From NCBI GenBank assembly GCA_036346355.1, contig CM070569.1, positions 60,970,561 to 61,034,560 on the forward strand: a DNA stretch of 64,000 bases, written 5' to 3'. The translations under genes and the position numbers were made by a program. Source of the DNA: Rhipidocladum racemiflorum. Lineage: Eukaryota > Streptophyta > Magnoliopsida > Poales > Poaceae. Shown one piece after another: positions 43,525 to 53,613 of the stretch; within the stretch, counting starts at the first letter, position 1, and every line of letters begins with the position of its first letter. The notes under the pieces are model-generated. The model did no database searches and was not told where the DNA came from. It was given only the letters and a program-made list of their open reading frames with translations.

Positions 43525-44929
43525 TAGGTTGCCTGGATACTCCGATACACGTATCAGATACGTCAATACCGCGATACAGCATTTTCTCAACAACACCAAT
43601 ACGGCAATACGTGTGTATATGTATATAATAGTAATAGAAAAACGGAAAATTAATGAATTATTGTAAGGAAATGAGATTAAGAATACCTTAATATTGATGT
43701 AGTCAAGTACTTTCTTCTCTAATTCTTCCTCATGGTTATTTGCCTTATACAAGTTGATGTCTTGATGAAACTAATATATTGAAGTAACGAAGTAGCTACC
43801 AAGAAATTAGAGAATAAATGAGTACATACATACAAAGAATCACAGATAGATACATAGTGCTTACATTATAACTTGTAAATTGTAAGTGTAGCTAGACCAC
43901 TCTAATAGTTCATTCCATTTTCAAAAAGTCCAAACTCTAATAGTCCATTCCATCTACTCCACCTTGATGCAGTAAGAACTAAGAGATTTACCTTAATGCA
44001 ATTTGAACAAGCAAATGTACCTCCATGCAGTGAGCAAATGTACCTTGATGACTTAATGCCGGATCGGGGGAGTTGGGAGAAGGCTGATCGACGAACAGAG
44101 AGCGGGGAGAGCTGCGTTGCTCCAACGGGAAGGGCGACATCGTCGACTCGACCGACGGGCTGGGGGGGTGGCGTTTGTGGATCGAGGGAGGGGAGCTGCG
44201 GCCCGGGGTCAACGTTGGCAGATCAGAGGAGGGGAAGACGGGGAACGGTCGCCTAGGGTCAGTGAGGGCGGATTGGGGGAGGGGAGCGGCGGCCCAGGGT
44301 CGGCGTCGGCATATCGGAGGAGGGGAAGATGGGGAACGGCGGTTTGGGGTCAACGTCGGCAGATCGCGGGAGGGGAGCGGCGGCCCAGGGTCGTCATAGG
44401 CAGATCGGAGGAGCGGAAGACGGGGAATGACAGCTTGGGGTCGACATTGGCAGATCGGGGAGGGGAGCAACGGCCTAGGGTCGGTGTCGACAGCGGCGGA
44501 TCGGGGGAGGGGAGCAGCGGCCCAGGGTCGGCGTCGGCAGATCGGAGGAGGGGAAGATGGGGAATGGCGGCTCGGGGTTGATGTTGGCAGATCGAGGGAG
44601 GGGAGCGGCAGCTCGGGGTCGATGTCGGCGGATTGGGGGAGGGGAGCAGCAGGTCGACGGCGTGGATGGCAGCACTGGCGGCGGCGTCGGGTGTGGGACT
44701 CGGTGCGAGGGCTTGTAATCGGTTGAGAAGTCTGAAGCCTTATTTGTTCAGGGAGGTTGTTTGTATCAGAAAAGTATCCGAGAAGTATCGGATTATTTCT
44801 TTTTTTGAAAAATCAGAAATTAATCGATACATGCAGGATGCGTATCAGAGAGTATTCAATACGTATCCATATCCTACACATATTGGATACGGGTATATCA
44901 ATTTTTCACAAGTATCGGGTCTTTCTTGC
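43525..44929. mobile_element. hAT-like non-autonomous element, GATAC-word family, carrying a minisatellite
   Basis: The flanks CTGTAGAC (43517-43524) and CTGTAGAG (44930-44937) form an 8-bp duplication with one mismatch. Left end TAGGTTGCCTGGATACTC; right end GTATCGGGTCTTTCTTGC. Both arms are built of GATAC/GTATC words (CGATACACGTATCAGATACG on the left, AATACGTATCCATATCC on the right). The 1.4-kb interior holds an AT-rich left part and a GC-rich tandem array (44207-44650) in place of any transposase. Confidence 0.7.
44207..44650. repeat. GC-rich compound minisatellite (alternating ~50-bp and ~41-bp units)
   Basis: Type A unit: GGCAGATCGGAGGAGGGGAA then GATGGGGAACGGCGG and TTGGGGTC. Type B unit: GATCG.GGGAGGGGAGCGG then CGGCCCAGGGTCG. 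They alternate A-B about four to five times, giving a period near 91 bp. Glycine/arginine-rich ORFs across it are by-products. Confidence 0.85.
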
Positions 44930-45014
44930 CTGTAGAGCTTAATAACTAGGTATAGAACGCCTAACAATTGAAATGCGGGATTAGCGTACAAGCACACGTC
45001 TAATTCAGCAGCAA

Positions 45015-47541
45015 TGTTACGACTCGCCTTTTCAGGGGCAAGTCTGAATACCTCGACAACTACCTAGGATAATTAACCGTCGGGAACCAAGCATTTCATT
45101 ACCAGACAAAGAGTTAACTTCAACTATATTTTACTGAATATAGGGCCTAACGGTCAAGTTTTACAAAAGAGGGTGCAGCGGGGCCTGAATATAATACAGT
45201 CAAAACACCGCACAAGCAGACCTGAGCAAAAGACTAAGACCTCAAAACCAAACCAAATCTCCATCTACGTATTCCTGATACGCTTCAGCTTCTTCATATT
45301 CTGAAAGGGTCAGGGGCGCAAGGGTGAGTACGACAGTACTTAACAAGTCGCACGGGAAATACTGAATACTATATGCAAGGGATTACCAATGGGATGGAAC
45401 ATGTTTAAGTCTTTGTGGATGCAGTTTTATTTCTAACTCATTTTACATTTGAAGCACAAACCATAAAATAATAGTAACTGAGGGGGGGGTCCAAAGTTCA
45501 ACACTACTTAGCCATATTCACAAATTCACCAAAACAATTAATTGAGCTAGGTTACGGGTGTCACCCCAATTCAAATTTAACTTCATTAACCGAAAGCACG
45601 ACATATTCGAATACCATCATGATTTTACTCTGCAGAGGTGTTCAGCTTTACCCACAAGATATCTACGACTGTTAATGCCAAGCGCTAACTTACATGCAAC
45701 TTAAATGCATGCGGTCGGGCTGCGATTATCACAACCTTTTGTTAGCACATTTCCTGGGTTCAGTTATTAACCGATAGGCCTGAACGCTACCTTGGAACCC
45801 ACTATTCCAACTAGCACCCACCGTTGTGAGAATCGGCGAATGACACTACGGTCCATTCCTGTTCCACCCCTTCGGTATACTCCCATGCCAGGGAGGCCGA
45901 TCCCTATTCTCCTCAGAGAATAGTACCACCAATTTATTAAGTTTTTCAGGAAATGACTAATGTACTAAGCTATATCGGAGACAGGCCTATAGACCAGTCC
46001 GACTTGTGGTTGAGCGGGAACTTAAGTTATTTGCTTTGCTCAAGGGGGTTTCATCCTTACATTGCCACAGATTAAGCCTTAAAAAGCATTTCACAAGCCC
46101 ATATGGTACCAACTGTACCAGCCACCATCCCAACCATGGCATTAATCGTCAGCCGGGGATCGGACTCAATTTCCACATCGTGGATATCCCAACACTGTCC
46201 CCCTGACTGTAGCACTTTTATAAACATCCGAGCCAGCGGCTCGACAGCATTTCATTTCCATTTTAAAAGCATTTGAACTAATTTACAGACTAACAGTAGC
46301 TAGCAAGGTATAAGTAATCACCTAGGGTTAACAAAGGATTTAATATGGTTCGATATTTTCAAGGAAGTTTCATGAGCAATTTGGCATTATCTAGGTATCA
46401 TGTCATTCTTAAAATAACAATTTTCAATATTTCAACATACAACAAAATAATACGATATAAAATAATTACTAATTATAACATGGCATGGTTGGGTTCAACA
46501 TGATCAATGGTGTACGGCTTGCCTTGCCCGACGGTTGGATCGTCTGGATTGTAGTCGACGTAGTCATACTTGGCTTTTGTCGGGTCCGGCTCCTGCTCCA
46601 GGTACTGCTGCGGCTCCTTGAACTGTTCAATGACCGAATCTAGCGCGAAAAGGACGAACGGCAATAAATAAACGAAAAACGAAACGAAAACTGAAAACGG
46701 AATCGAAAATGGGCCGGGAGAGAGAACGGAGGGTATTCTTGGCATTTCGGGAATTTTGGAGACTTCGGATTGCAGAGCGGAGGGCATTTTTGGACTCAGT
46801 GGCACGAAACGGTCCGGAATATCTATTTAGGGTGTTTCTGGGGTCTCTGGAATTTTTCGGGGATTTTCTGGATAATTAAACGAAATTTTCGAAATTAATT
46901 GAATTAATTAATTCGAAAATTGAAAAAGGAAAAGAAAAATTGGGCTGCACAGTACTGGGCCATTTGGCCCACGGGCGAGGCGCGCGGCGAGGCCAGCCTG
47001 GACCGGCCTAGGCCGAGGCGAGGGAGACTGGGAACCCTAGGGTTCCCAGCGGCGGCGCCGTGGCCTAGCGCGGAGAAGGAGGGGAGAGGCCTCACAAGCG
47101 GAGGGGAGCGGGGCGGGGAAAAAATTACGGGGCTCGGGGAGGCTTTATAGCCTTGTGCGGAGGAGAGAGGGCGGCGGGGGTGCGAGCGGCCGGACGCGGA
47201 GGCGACGACGGCGGGCGCAAGGCGCGCGCACGCTGTAGCGAGGTCGCGCGCAGCGACATGCGGCGATGGGATGCACATGCGCGGGGGCGACAGGCACGGG
47301 CGACGTGGACGCGGGGGCGGCGCCGGCACCGGGGACAACAGGGCCGGGTCGAGAGCGGCTAGGCCAAGCAGGCCGAAAGGCCGAGGGAAATGGGCCGGAC
47401 GGCCCAAACGCAATAGAATTTGGCCCAAAGCAGGAAAAATGAAAATTTAAATCCAAATTCGAATTTCAATAAGTTTAAAAAGAAAAAAAAATTCAATTAG
47501 AACTCGAATTTAAATTCTTTTGAAAATTTAGGGTTGTTTCA
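45015..47541 (-). repeat. Solo LTR of a second Tekay-like gypsy family (2.5 kb)
   Basis: Starts TGTTACGACTCGCC and ends GGGTTGTTTCA, flanked by the perfect 5-bp duplication AGCAA (45010-45014, 47542-47546). It is organised like the LTRs of the 20970-32671 element (CCTTTTCAGGG near the start, the shared 31-bp block at 45628-45658, a GC-rich block, TTTCAA at the end) but is diverged, so it is a related, separate family. No internal region or second LTR is present. Confidence 0.92.
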
Positions 47542-47706
47542 AGCAACTAGAAAAGAAAGAAATCCGTCGGCTGAGCTGAATCCGATATGGACTGGGAAGT
47601 TTTGAACGGTTGATCTTGTAGCCACATATGCACAAGCTGTTTCATATTCCGAGAGAGATTCGCTTTTACCTGAGCCATCGCGGAGAAGACATTATTGATT
47701 GCGAAT

Positions 47707-48800
47707 TTGCCATTAAGACGAAGGCGTAACCCCTCATTTAGGGTTGGACAATTTTTAACCGAAACTAATATAACCGAACCGAATCGAGTTAACCTAAAAT
47801 TTGGTTTTTCGGCTTATGATTCAGTTTTTATTTTGACGCGATTCGGTTTTCGATTTTTAGTTTGGTTTTGTAATTTCGAAAATCGAACAAAGGCCCTAGA
47901 TCGAATCTCCCTGGATCCGTTCGGTCATTCCTCGTGCCACCCCCTCGCCACCCTCCCTTCCTCTCCCGGCGGTTCGGGCGCTGCTTTGTACCACCGCCCC
48001 CTCCCTCCGCCACCAGCCCACCCTCGCCGCCCCTGCCTCCCGCCTCCCCCTCTAGCGTGGGCGTCGAAGCGTGCGTGGTGAGCTCATGACGGTGGGTGCG
48101 GGTGGGGCGATGGTCGACGCGGCATGTGGGACGGAGGCCGCGGCCGAGGCAGGTCCACATGGCCGAGCACAAGAGGGCCGGCATGATGCGGCTTGGAGAG
48201 CAACGGTTATCATATTTCGGTTCACCAAAAAACTGAAATAACCGAACTAATTTTTTTCGGTTAATTCAGTTTGGTTTTCAAATTTATTCGGTTCGGTTGA
48301 TAGTTTCCAAATACCAATTTTTTTAAACCAAAAAAACTAAATGCCCATCCCTTCACTCATTCTTTGAGGAGGGTAAACGCGAGAAACCCCCTCGTCTTTA
48401 GGAAGGGGGTACTCGAGGGACCCTCCTCACTCATGATGAAGGGAGTATGCGACGACTGCCAAGGCAAGGCCCTCGAGCCGAAGGACTCCCTTGCTGTTAA
48501 GGTGAAGGCATACCGCCTCGTTCTTTGAGGGAGGGGTATGCAGGGAACCCCCTAATTTTCTAGGAAGGAGGTACTCGAGGGACCCCCTCGCTCATGTGAA
48601 TAGGGTATGTGATGGCCGTCAAGATAGGGCCCATGAGACGAAGAACTCCCTTGCCGTTGAAGCGATGGCATACCCCCTCGTTCTTTGTGGGAGGGGGTAC
48701 ATGGGGAACCCCCCCCCCCCCTCATGGTGAAGGGGGTATGCAACGACCACTAAGGTAGGGCTCTTGCCGTTGAAACGAAGGCATACTCCCATTGTTTCTT
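47707..48800. repeat. ~160-bp tandem repeat array, split by a hAT-like element
   Basis: Units begin with CTC(A/G)TTCTTTG.GGAGGGG at 48356, 48517 and 48677 (period 160-161 bp) and include GGTACTCGAGGGACCC and CTTGCCGTTGAAGCGA. The tail of another unit (GCCATTAAGACGAAGGCG) lies at 47709-47738, before the inserted hAT-like element. Confidence 0.85.
47739..48353. mobile_element. hAT-like non-autonomous element, ACCGAA-word family, inserted in a tandem array
   Basis: The flanks CCCTCATT (47731-47738) and CACTCATT (48354-48361) match at 7 of 8 positions. Ends TAGGGTTGGACAATTTTT and CTAAATGCCCATCCCTT are loosely inverted. The arms consist of AACCGAA/TTCGGTT words; the middle (47920-48180) is GC-rich and Pro/Ala coding-like but not recognisable. 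Confidence 0.7.
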
Positions 48801-49732
48801 TACACACACACGAGAGAGATAGCTCTATTCTACGTGTGTGGGGTAAGTCACGTCGCCCATACGAGCGCGTCCAAACCATCCACGTATGTCCACTTCGTGT
48901 GTTGACTAAGCCTACCAGTTAAGTGACCAATCAACTAGTAAATATGTTTCTTTGTTTGTACATGAATAATTTTTTTTCTTTGAGTTAACCATAACTTTTT
49001 ATTGACAGTTCCGATTCACAAATAGTTTTCACTAGTAGCTTACTGAAGATGAGAGCAATATAAGTCTCAGCACTAAACACCATATGAATGAGGTTTTACT
49101 GTCAAACAAAAACAAAATTACTAATGTGTGTATGATTTTAATACTGTACACACTTCACAGGCTGTTGAACTTTGGTATGATTGTAAAATATATATATACG
49201 AATTAACGTAACATCTTACAATTTATTACAGTAGTAAAATCTTATGATTTATAGATTTTATTATTTACAAACATAACATTTTACTCATATTACACAAGGT
49301 TCCAGTCAGATGGAGCCCCAGTCGAAGCCAGACATGACGAAGTCAGATGGAGCCATGTGGAGCCGAGCGCAGCAAGGCTCGACGCAAGCCGGGGCAATGA
49401 AGCTCGATGCGACGAAGCCCGTTCAGCGAGGCACGAATCACCACTAGTTAGCTAAGTCGGACGCACCGAACAAATCCTTCTTTGCTGAGCGAAGCCGGAC
49501 GCAGCGGAGCTACCGAGCTAGCTAGGTGTGTCCCGAGGCAGCGAAGCTTGACGAGTCCCGACGTCGAACGAAGCCGGAGGCCTTCAGTGCCGAGCGAAGC
49601 CGACCGAACAAAGCCGGAGGCCTTCTTTGCTGAGCGAAACCGAACAGAGCAAAGCCTGGTGAGTACCGAGGCTGCGAAGCTTGACGAGGCGGTGGAGCCG
49701 ACCCGGCAAAGTTGCCTTGAGCCATTAAGCAA
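48801..49732. repeat. Intergenic; GCGAAGCC-word repeat in the right part
   Basis: 48801-49310 is AT-rich with nothing recognised. 49310-49732 repeats GAGCGAAGCCGGA and AGCTTGACGA-type words irregularly; AAGCCGGAGGCCTTC occurs twice about 50 bp apart. It may be part of an old LTR element. It continues after the hAT-like insertion at 50654. Confidence 0.5.
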
Positions 49733-50645
49733 TAGGGGTGAAAACAGGACAGAAAATATCCGCTCGATCCGATCCCGAATCCATTTAAAATTCATACCGA
49801 TGTTATCCGTATTCGTATCCGGAAAATCCGATGTAATATGGGTTAGGATATGGGAAGAGCAATATCCGATCCGTATCCGAAAAATCTCATGTAATATGGG
49901 TTAGGATATGAGAAGAGCAATATCCGACCTGATATCCGGATAAAATCAGTTATTCTTCCATTAATTTGGTTCATTATTGGATAGATAGAGTAGTTGTTTG
50001 ATACTGGCACTAAAAAACACAACTTTGTTATGAAGCGACAAATTTATCAACAAACAAATAGAGTGAAGACATAATGCTTTTACCTAAATTGATTTGTTCA
50101 ACTTATTTGATAAACTTCTTTTCTATTCAAATTACTGGAATTAGTTGAGTCACTAAATTAAAGCACAGCAAACAAATAAGTAGTCCTCATTATGAGAGAA
50201 GTCTATCTTCAGTTTGTCAAAATGTGACAATTCAACACTATTTAATATCTTCAGGAATTTATTCTGTAAGGTTAAGTTTGATGGAAGAGCTCACCTTGCT
50301 CTCTGTTTTCTTTATGTCTCGATCTCTCTTCTTGTATCCGACCCATTTGCACCTCTAACTATACTACTATCCTACGTTGAAATAATTATGACTTGAAGCT
50401 AATGTTGTAAGGTTAATACTTCATTCTTTCTTTTACGTACACAATTATGTATTATACTACTATCCGATTATGATATCCGATCCCGACCCGAATCCGTCAG
50501 GTATCCGCTCCGTATCCGAATCCCGAATAATCCGAATTCGTATCCGTATCCGGGACATCCGTATCCGACTCCGAATCTGAAAAAAAAATGGGTTAGGATA
50601 CGGGACGAGCAATATCCGTCCGTATCCGACCCGGTTTCACCCCTA
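49733..50645. mobile_element. hAT-like non-autonomous element, TATCCG-word family, perfect 8-bp duplication
   Basis: The flanks TTAAGCAA at 49725-49732 and 50646-50653 are identical. Terminal inverted repeats are TAGGGGTGAAAACAGG and CCCGGTTTCACCCCTA. Both arms are built of TATCCGA/TCCGTATCCG words; the centre is AT-rich with no transposase. This is the clearest case of the group and fixes the 8-bp target size. Confidence 0.9.
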
Positions 50646-50653
50646 TTAAGCAA

Positions 50654-52326
50654 TCCCTCTCGATTCTCGAATAGTGGTGGTTCCCTACTCCCTTTCGCAG
50701 CTTTTTTGCGCCTAGTTACTTTTATACCCTTTGTCATGGAGAAACTATATGAAATTGAGAGTATGATTTCATGAAAAATGAGAGAGATCCTCCTATACCC
50801 TTATTGGGGCACTACATATATAGAAGAGGTAGAGGAATGCATTTTCCATCTTGCCTCTCAATTATATGACATAGAAAATGGCATTTTGGTATATTCCTCT
50901 TTAATACAATATGACATAGAAAATTTCTACCGCATAACCAGGAAGCTACTTGCAAGAAGGGGGTCATAGATTATATTACCACTAAACGCGCAGTTGCGAA
51001 ATTCTTCGTGCGTTGATGTAGTGGATCGTCCTCACCGCAGTCGTTGCGTCGATGAAGTGGATCGTCCTCGCCTCGCCGTGGATCGTCCTCGCCTCGCCGT
51101 GGATCGTCCTCGCCTCGCCGTGGATCGTCCTCCCACGCCGCAGTCGTAGCAGCGTCACCGCAACAGTCTACACGTCCGGGGATGGAGCGCCGTGCGTCGG
51201 TGTGCAAGCACCTGATCGCTCGACAGGTGCAACGAGAGAAGGAGACTAGAGTTTCGGGTGAAACACTTCTAAACCGCAAGAAAAAGGCACACACTGCGCC
51301 CACCATCCTCCACTCCATATATGCTAGGGCCCATCAGCGCGCTAAGCTCACGAGGTCCATCAATTACGGATCCAATTCGAATTAATGCGTCCCAGCCTGT
51401 TAAGTGTGTGACCCTGCAGGTTCACGTACATTTGGACATGGATTCAAAAAACCCTGTTCCAATCCAATAGTTGGTAGCGGCTCCTTGCAGGGCATGCCAA
51501 CTCCAAACATACCATGATCAAATCGGACAGAACCTATGAAAGTACTCATGTAATAATCCCTTTGCCAAACTATATGAAGATTGAACTCAAGATGAGAAGC
51601 ATGTCATTCTTTGACAATTCAATCCATCTCTTGTATCCGTGATATGTTAATAAGTTGTGATTGACTCCTTAATCACGGTATGGCCATGCACTTCTTTAAT
51701 TAGATCACACGAGTGGTCTAGACATAAATCTCCATTACACTGGAGTGGCAAATTCTATCTTGACTGTTCACTTCCCTCTGTATGTTTCATAGTAAACATG
51801 AAAGCTACCTTTATAACTATCCGATTATGAAATAGTGTTTGGTGACCCCAAGGTAAACTATTACACATGTAGGGAATGTGATAATCTCAGGTCTAAGGAT
51901 CATACATCTACTATGTATGAGATACACTGGTGACACATAAAAATGTAACATTTTCGCAGTATCCCATTGTGGGTCTATCTAACTCATGTTCTTCAACATG
52001 TGTTCACAATGTATTGATGATATCTTCATATCCCATGATCTATGAAACATGATCATCACATGCACTGATCTATACATCGTTGTCCTATACGACGATATCT
52101 GATCAGAGATATTTATAGAATTATATCGATAAGTAAAGAGTCTCATAAACAAGTCACATACTTGCTGATCAATATAATGATATATATTCATTAGACCAAT
52201 AATCATATTATTATTCATAAACATAGTCATGCTACAATCATCTATATGATTGTCTTAAGGGCATATTATATATATATGCCGATGGTCATAGGGCTAACCC
52301 CCCTACAACAGTTGCTCTCGTGATTA
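50654..52326. other. Intergenic, no gene recognised
   Basis: Contains a 21-bp minisatellite (51057-51133). A long AT-rich stretch (51398-52310) begins TGTTAAG and ends CAACA like an LTR but lacks a target duplication. Confidence 0.4.
51057..51133. repeat. 21-bp minisatellite, about 3.7 copies
   Basis: GTGGATCGTCCTCGCCTCGCC repeated exactly from 51057, 51078 and 51099, with a partial unit from 51120. A looser copy occurs at 51021. Confidence 0.9.
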
Positions 52327-52416
52327 GAATCTATTGCCGACAAGGTTCGTGATTGGTACATTCTTCCGGTATCATTCAGCGACCACTGTCCAATTGGGCT
52401 TGTACTGAAGCTATAG
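52327..52416 (+). pseudogene. Terminal-exon relic of a second AP endonuclease gene
   Basis: Thirty codons ending in TAG read ESIADKVRDWYILPVSFSDH followed by CPIGLVLKL. The last exon of the gene at 38019-43146 ends ESIAERVHDSYILPDISASD, HSPLCLILKL. The alignment is gap-free, including the catalytic SDH. Nothing upstream of ESIA matches, and no splice acceptor is in the right place (the preceding bases are CGTGATTA), so only the C-terminus remains. It is the same orientation, 9 kb from the intact gene. Confidence 0.75.
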
Positions 52417-53613
52417 GCACTGACGGGACGAGGTCCTGAAATATGGAACTTTACTGGAAGGCCAACTAAATCATAGAATAACTTCCTCTGCAGAAGAAAT
52501 GCTTCAGCATGCTATAATGATCCAAGCAGGGGTAGAGATAGTTTGCATAGACATTTGTTACCGGAGGTTGTAGATCACTCTGTGGATTTGGGATTGCAGG
52601 ATATCAATCTAGAGTGATATATCGTGTCTAATCCCATGCAGTTACATTACCTCTGGGCCAAATGTTTTACAAGTATTTGCATCATGAATATATGGTTCTA
52701 TTTTGTTTGTGCTAATACTTACAAATGTACATGCGCATTAAGCTTATTTTGATAATGATTTTTTTTCATTTGCCATTGAGTTGATAATGAATTCATGACC
52801 AAATATGCTTAGCCCTACAACTGAACCTCCACGCTGAGTGTTGCAACTAGTACTTGCAGATGGTACGATGTTACTGTTACTCGAGTCACGCGCTCACATC
52901 TGATCAGACAGATTAATCTGGTTTCCTGCTGAGGCTTATCTTTGAGCGACGGCGACCATTCCCTCGTCTGCGACTGCGTGAGCCCCGAGACTATCAAAGC
53001 ATCACAGTTGGTCTGAATTCTGAACCATTTGCTATGTTACATAGGACTAGAGCACCACCACCTTCTCGGTTGCATTGCAAGCCACGCGTATTCCTGATTC
53101 AGAATCCGAGCATAGAGGCGTATCCCTTCAGAATGCAAAGAGCGCAGGAAATGGGTGAAAGAAACAAAGGAAATTCGCAGTTACTAGCATGATAGCAACC
53201 TAAACACAAACGAGAGAAAAAAATCTGTTATTCCTACCATTAGAATAAGATCCTGACTCGATCTGTACGACCAATCGTTTTCACTACCATGGAATAAATG
53301 GCTTACATAGGCACCATCTTCATTCTCACCATGCAACATTGACGCTGCAATACAGCCAGTGGACAAAAACGACTGGGCTCGAAACATATATATGTACAAC
53401 GGGTGCAAATGGCTTAACAATACAGTCACTAGGTTGGTAGGTGGTACTATCTATAGGAACTTGAAGAAAGAAATAAACTATTAACCTACAGGGGTTCTCG
53501 GCTAAGCTCTATTCTAGCTCATCTGAAGATGTCCACACTTACTAGTGCAATGTGACACCTCCAATGCCAAGAAGCGGCCAACAGCAAGATGTCAATGGCT
53601 GCAAGCTTCTTAC
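52417..53613. other. Intergenic and 3' flank of the minus-strand gene
   Basis: No gene recognised. The part nearest 53613 is probably the 3' UTR of the gene ending there. Confidence 0.4.

Noticed and set aside
44117..44726. Gly/Arg-rich ORFs up to 154 codons
   Set aside because: They read through the 91-bp minisatellite; all frames are open because of composition.
48700..48722. Poly-C run as a functional signal
   Set aside because: A simple homopolymer within a tandem repeat; nothing suggests a role, and its length may be a sequencing artefact.
51398..52310. Possible LTR (TGTTAAG...ACAACA)
   Set aside because: No matching 5-bp duplication, no PBS or PPT next to it and no second copy in the window; left as unexplained AT-rich sequence.
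52815..52997. Minus-strand 60-codon ORF and neighbours up to 53429
   Set aside because: No family resemblance, no splice context, and positioned in the 3' flank of a known gene.
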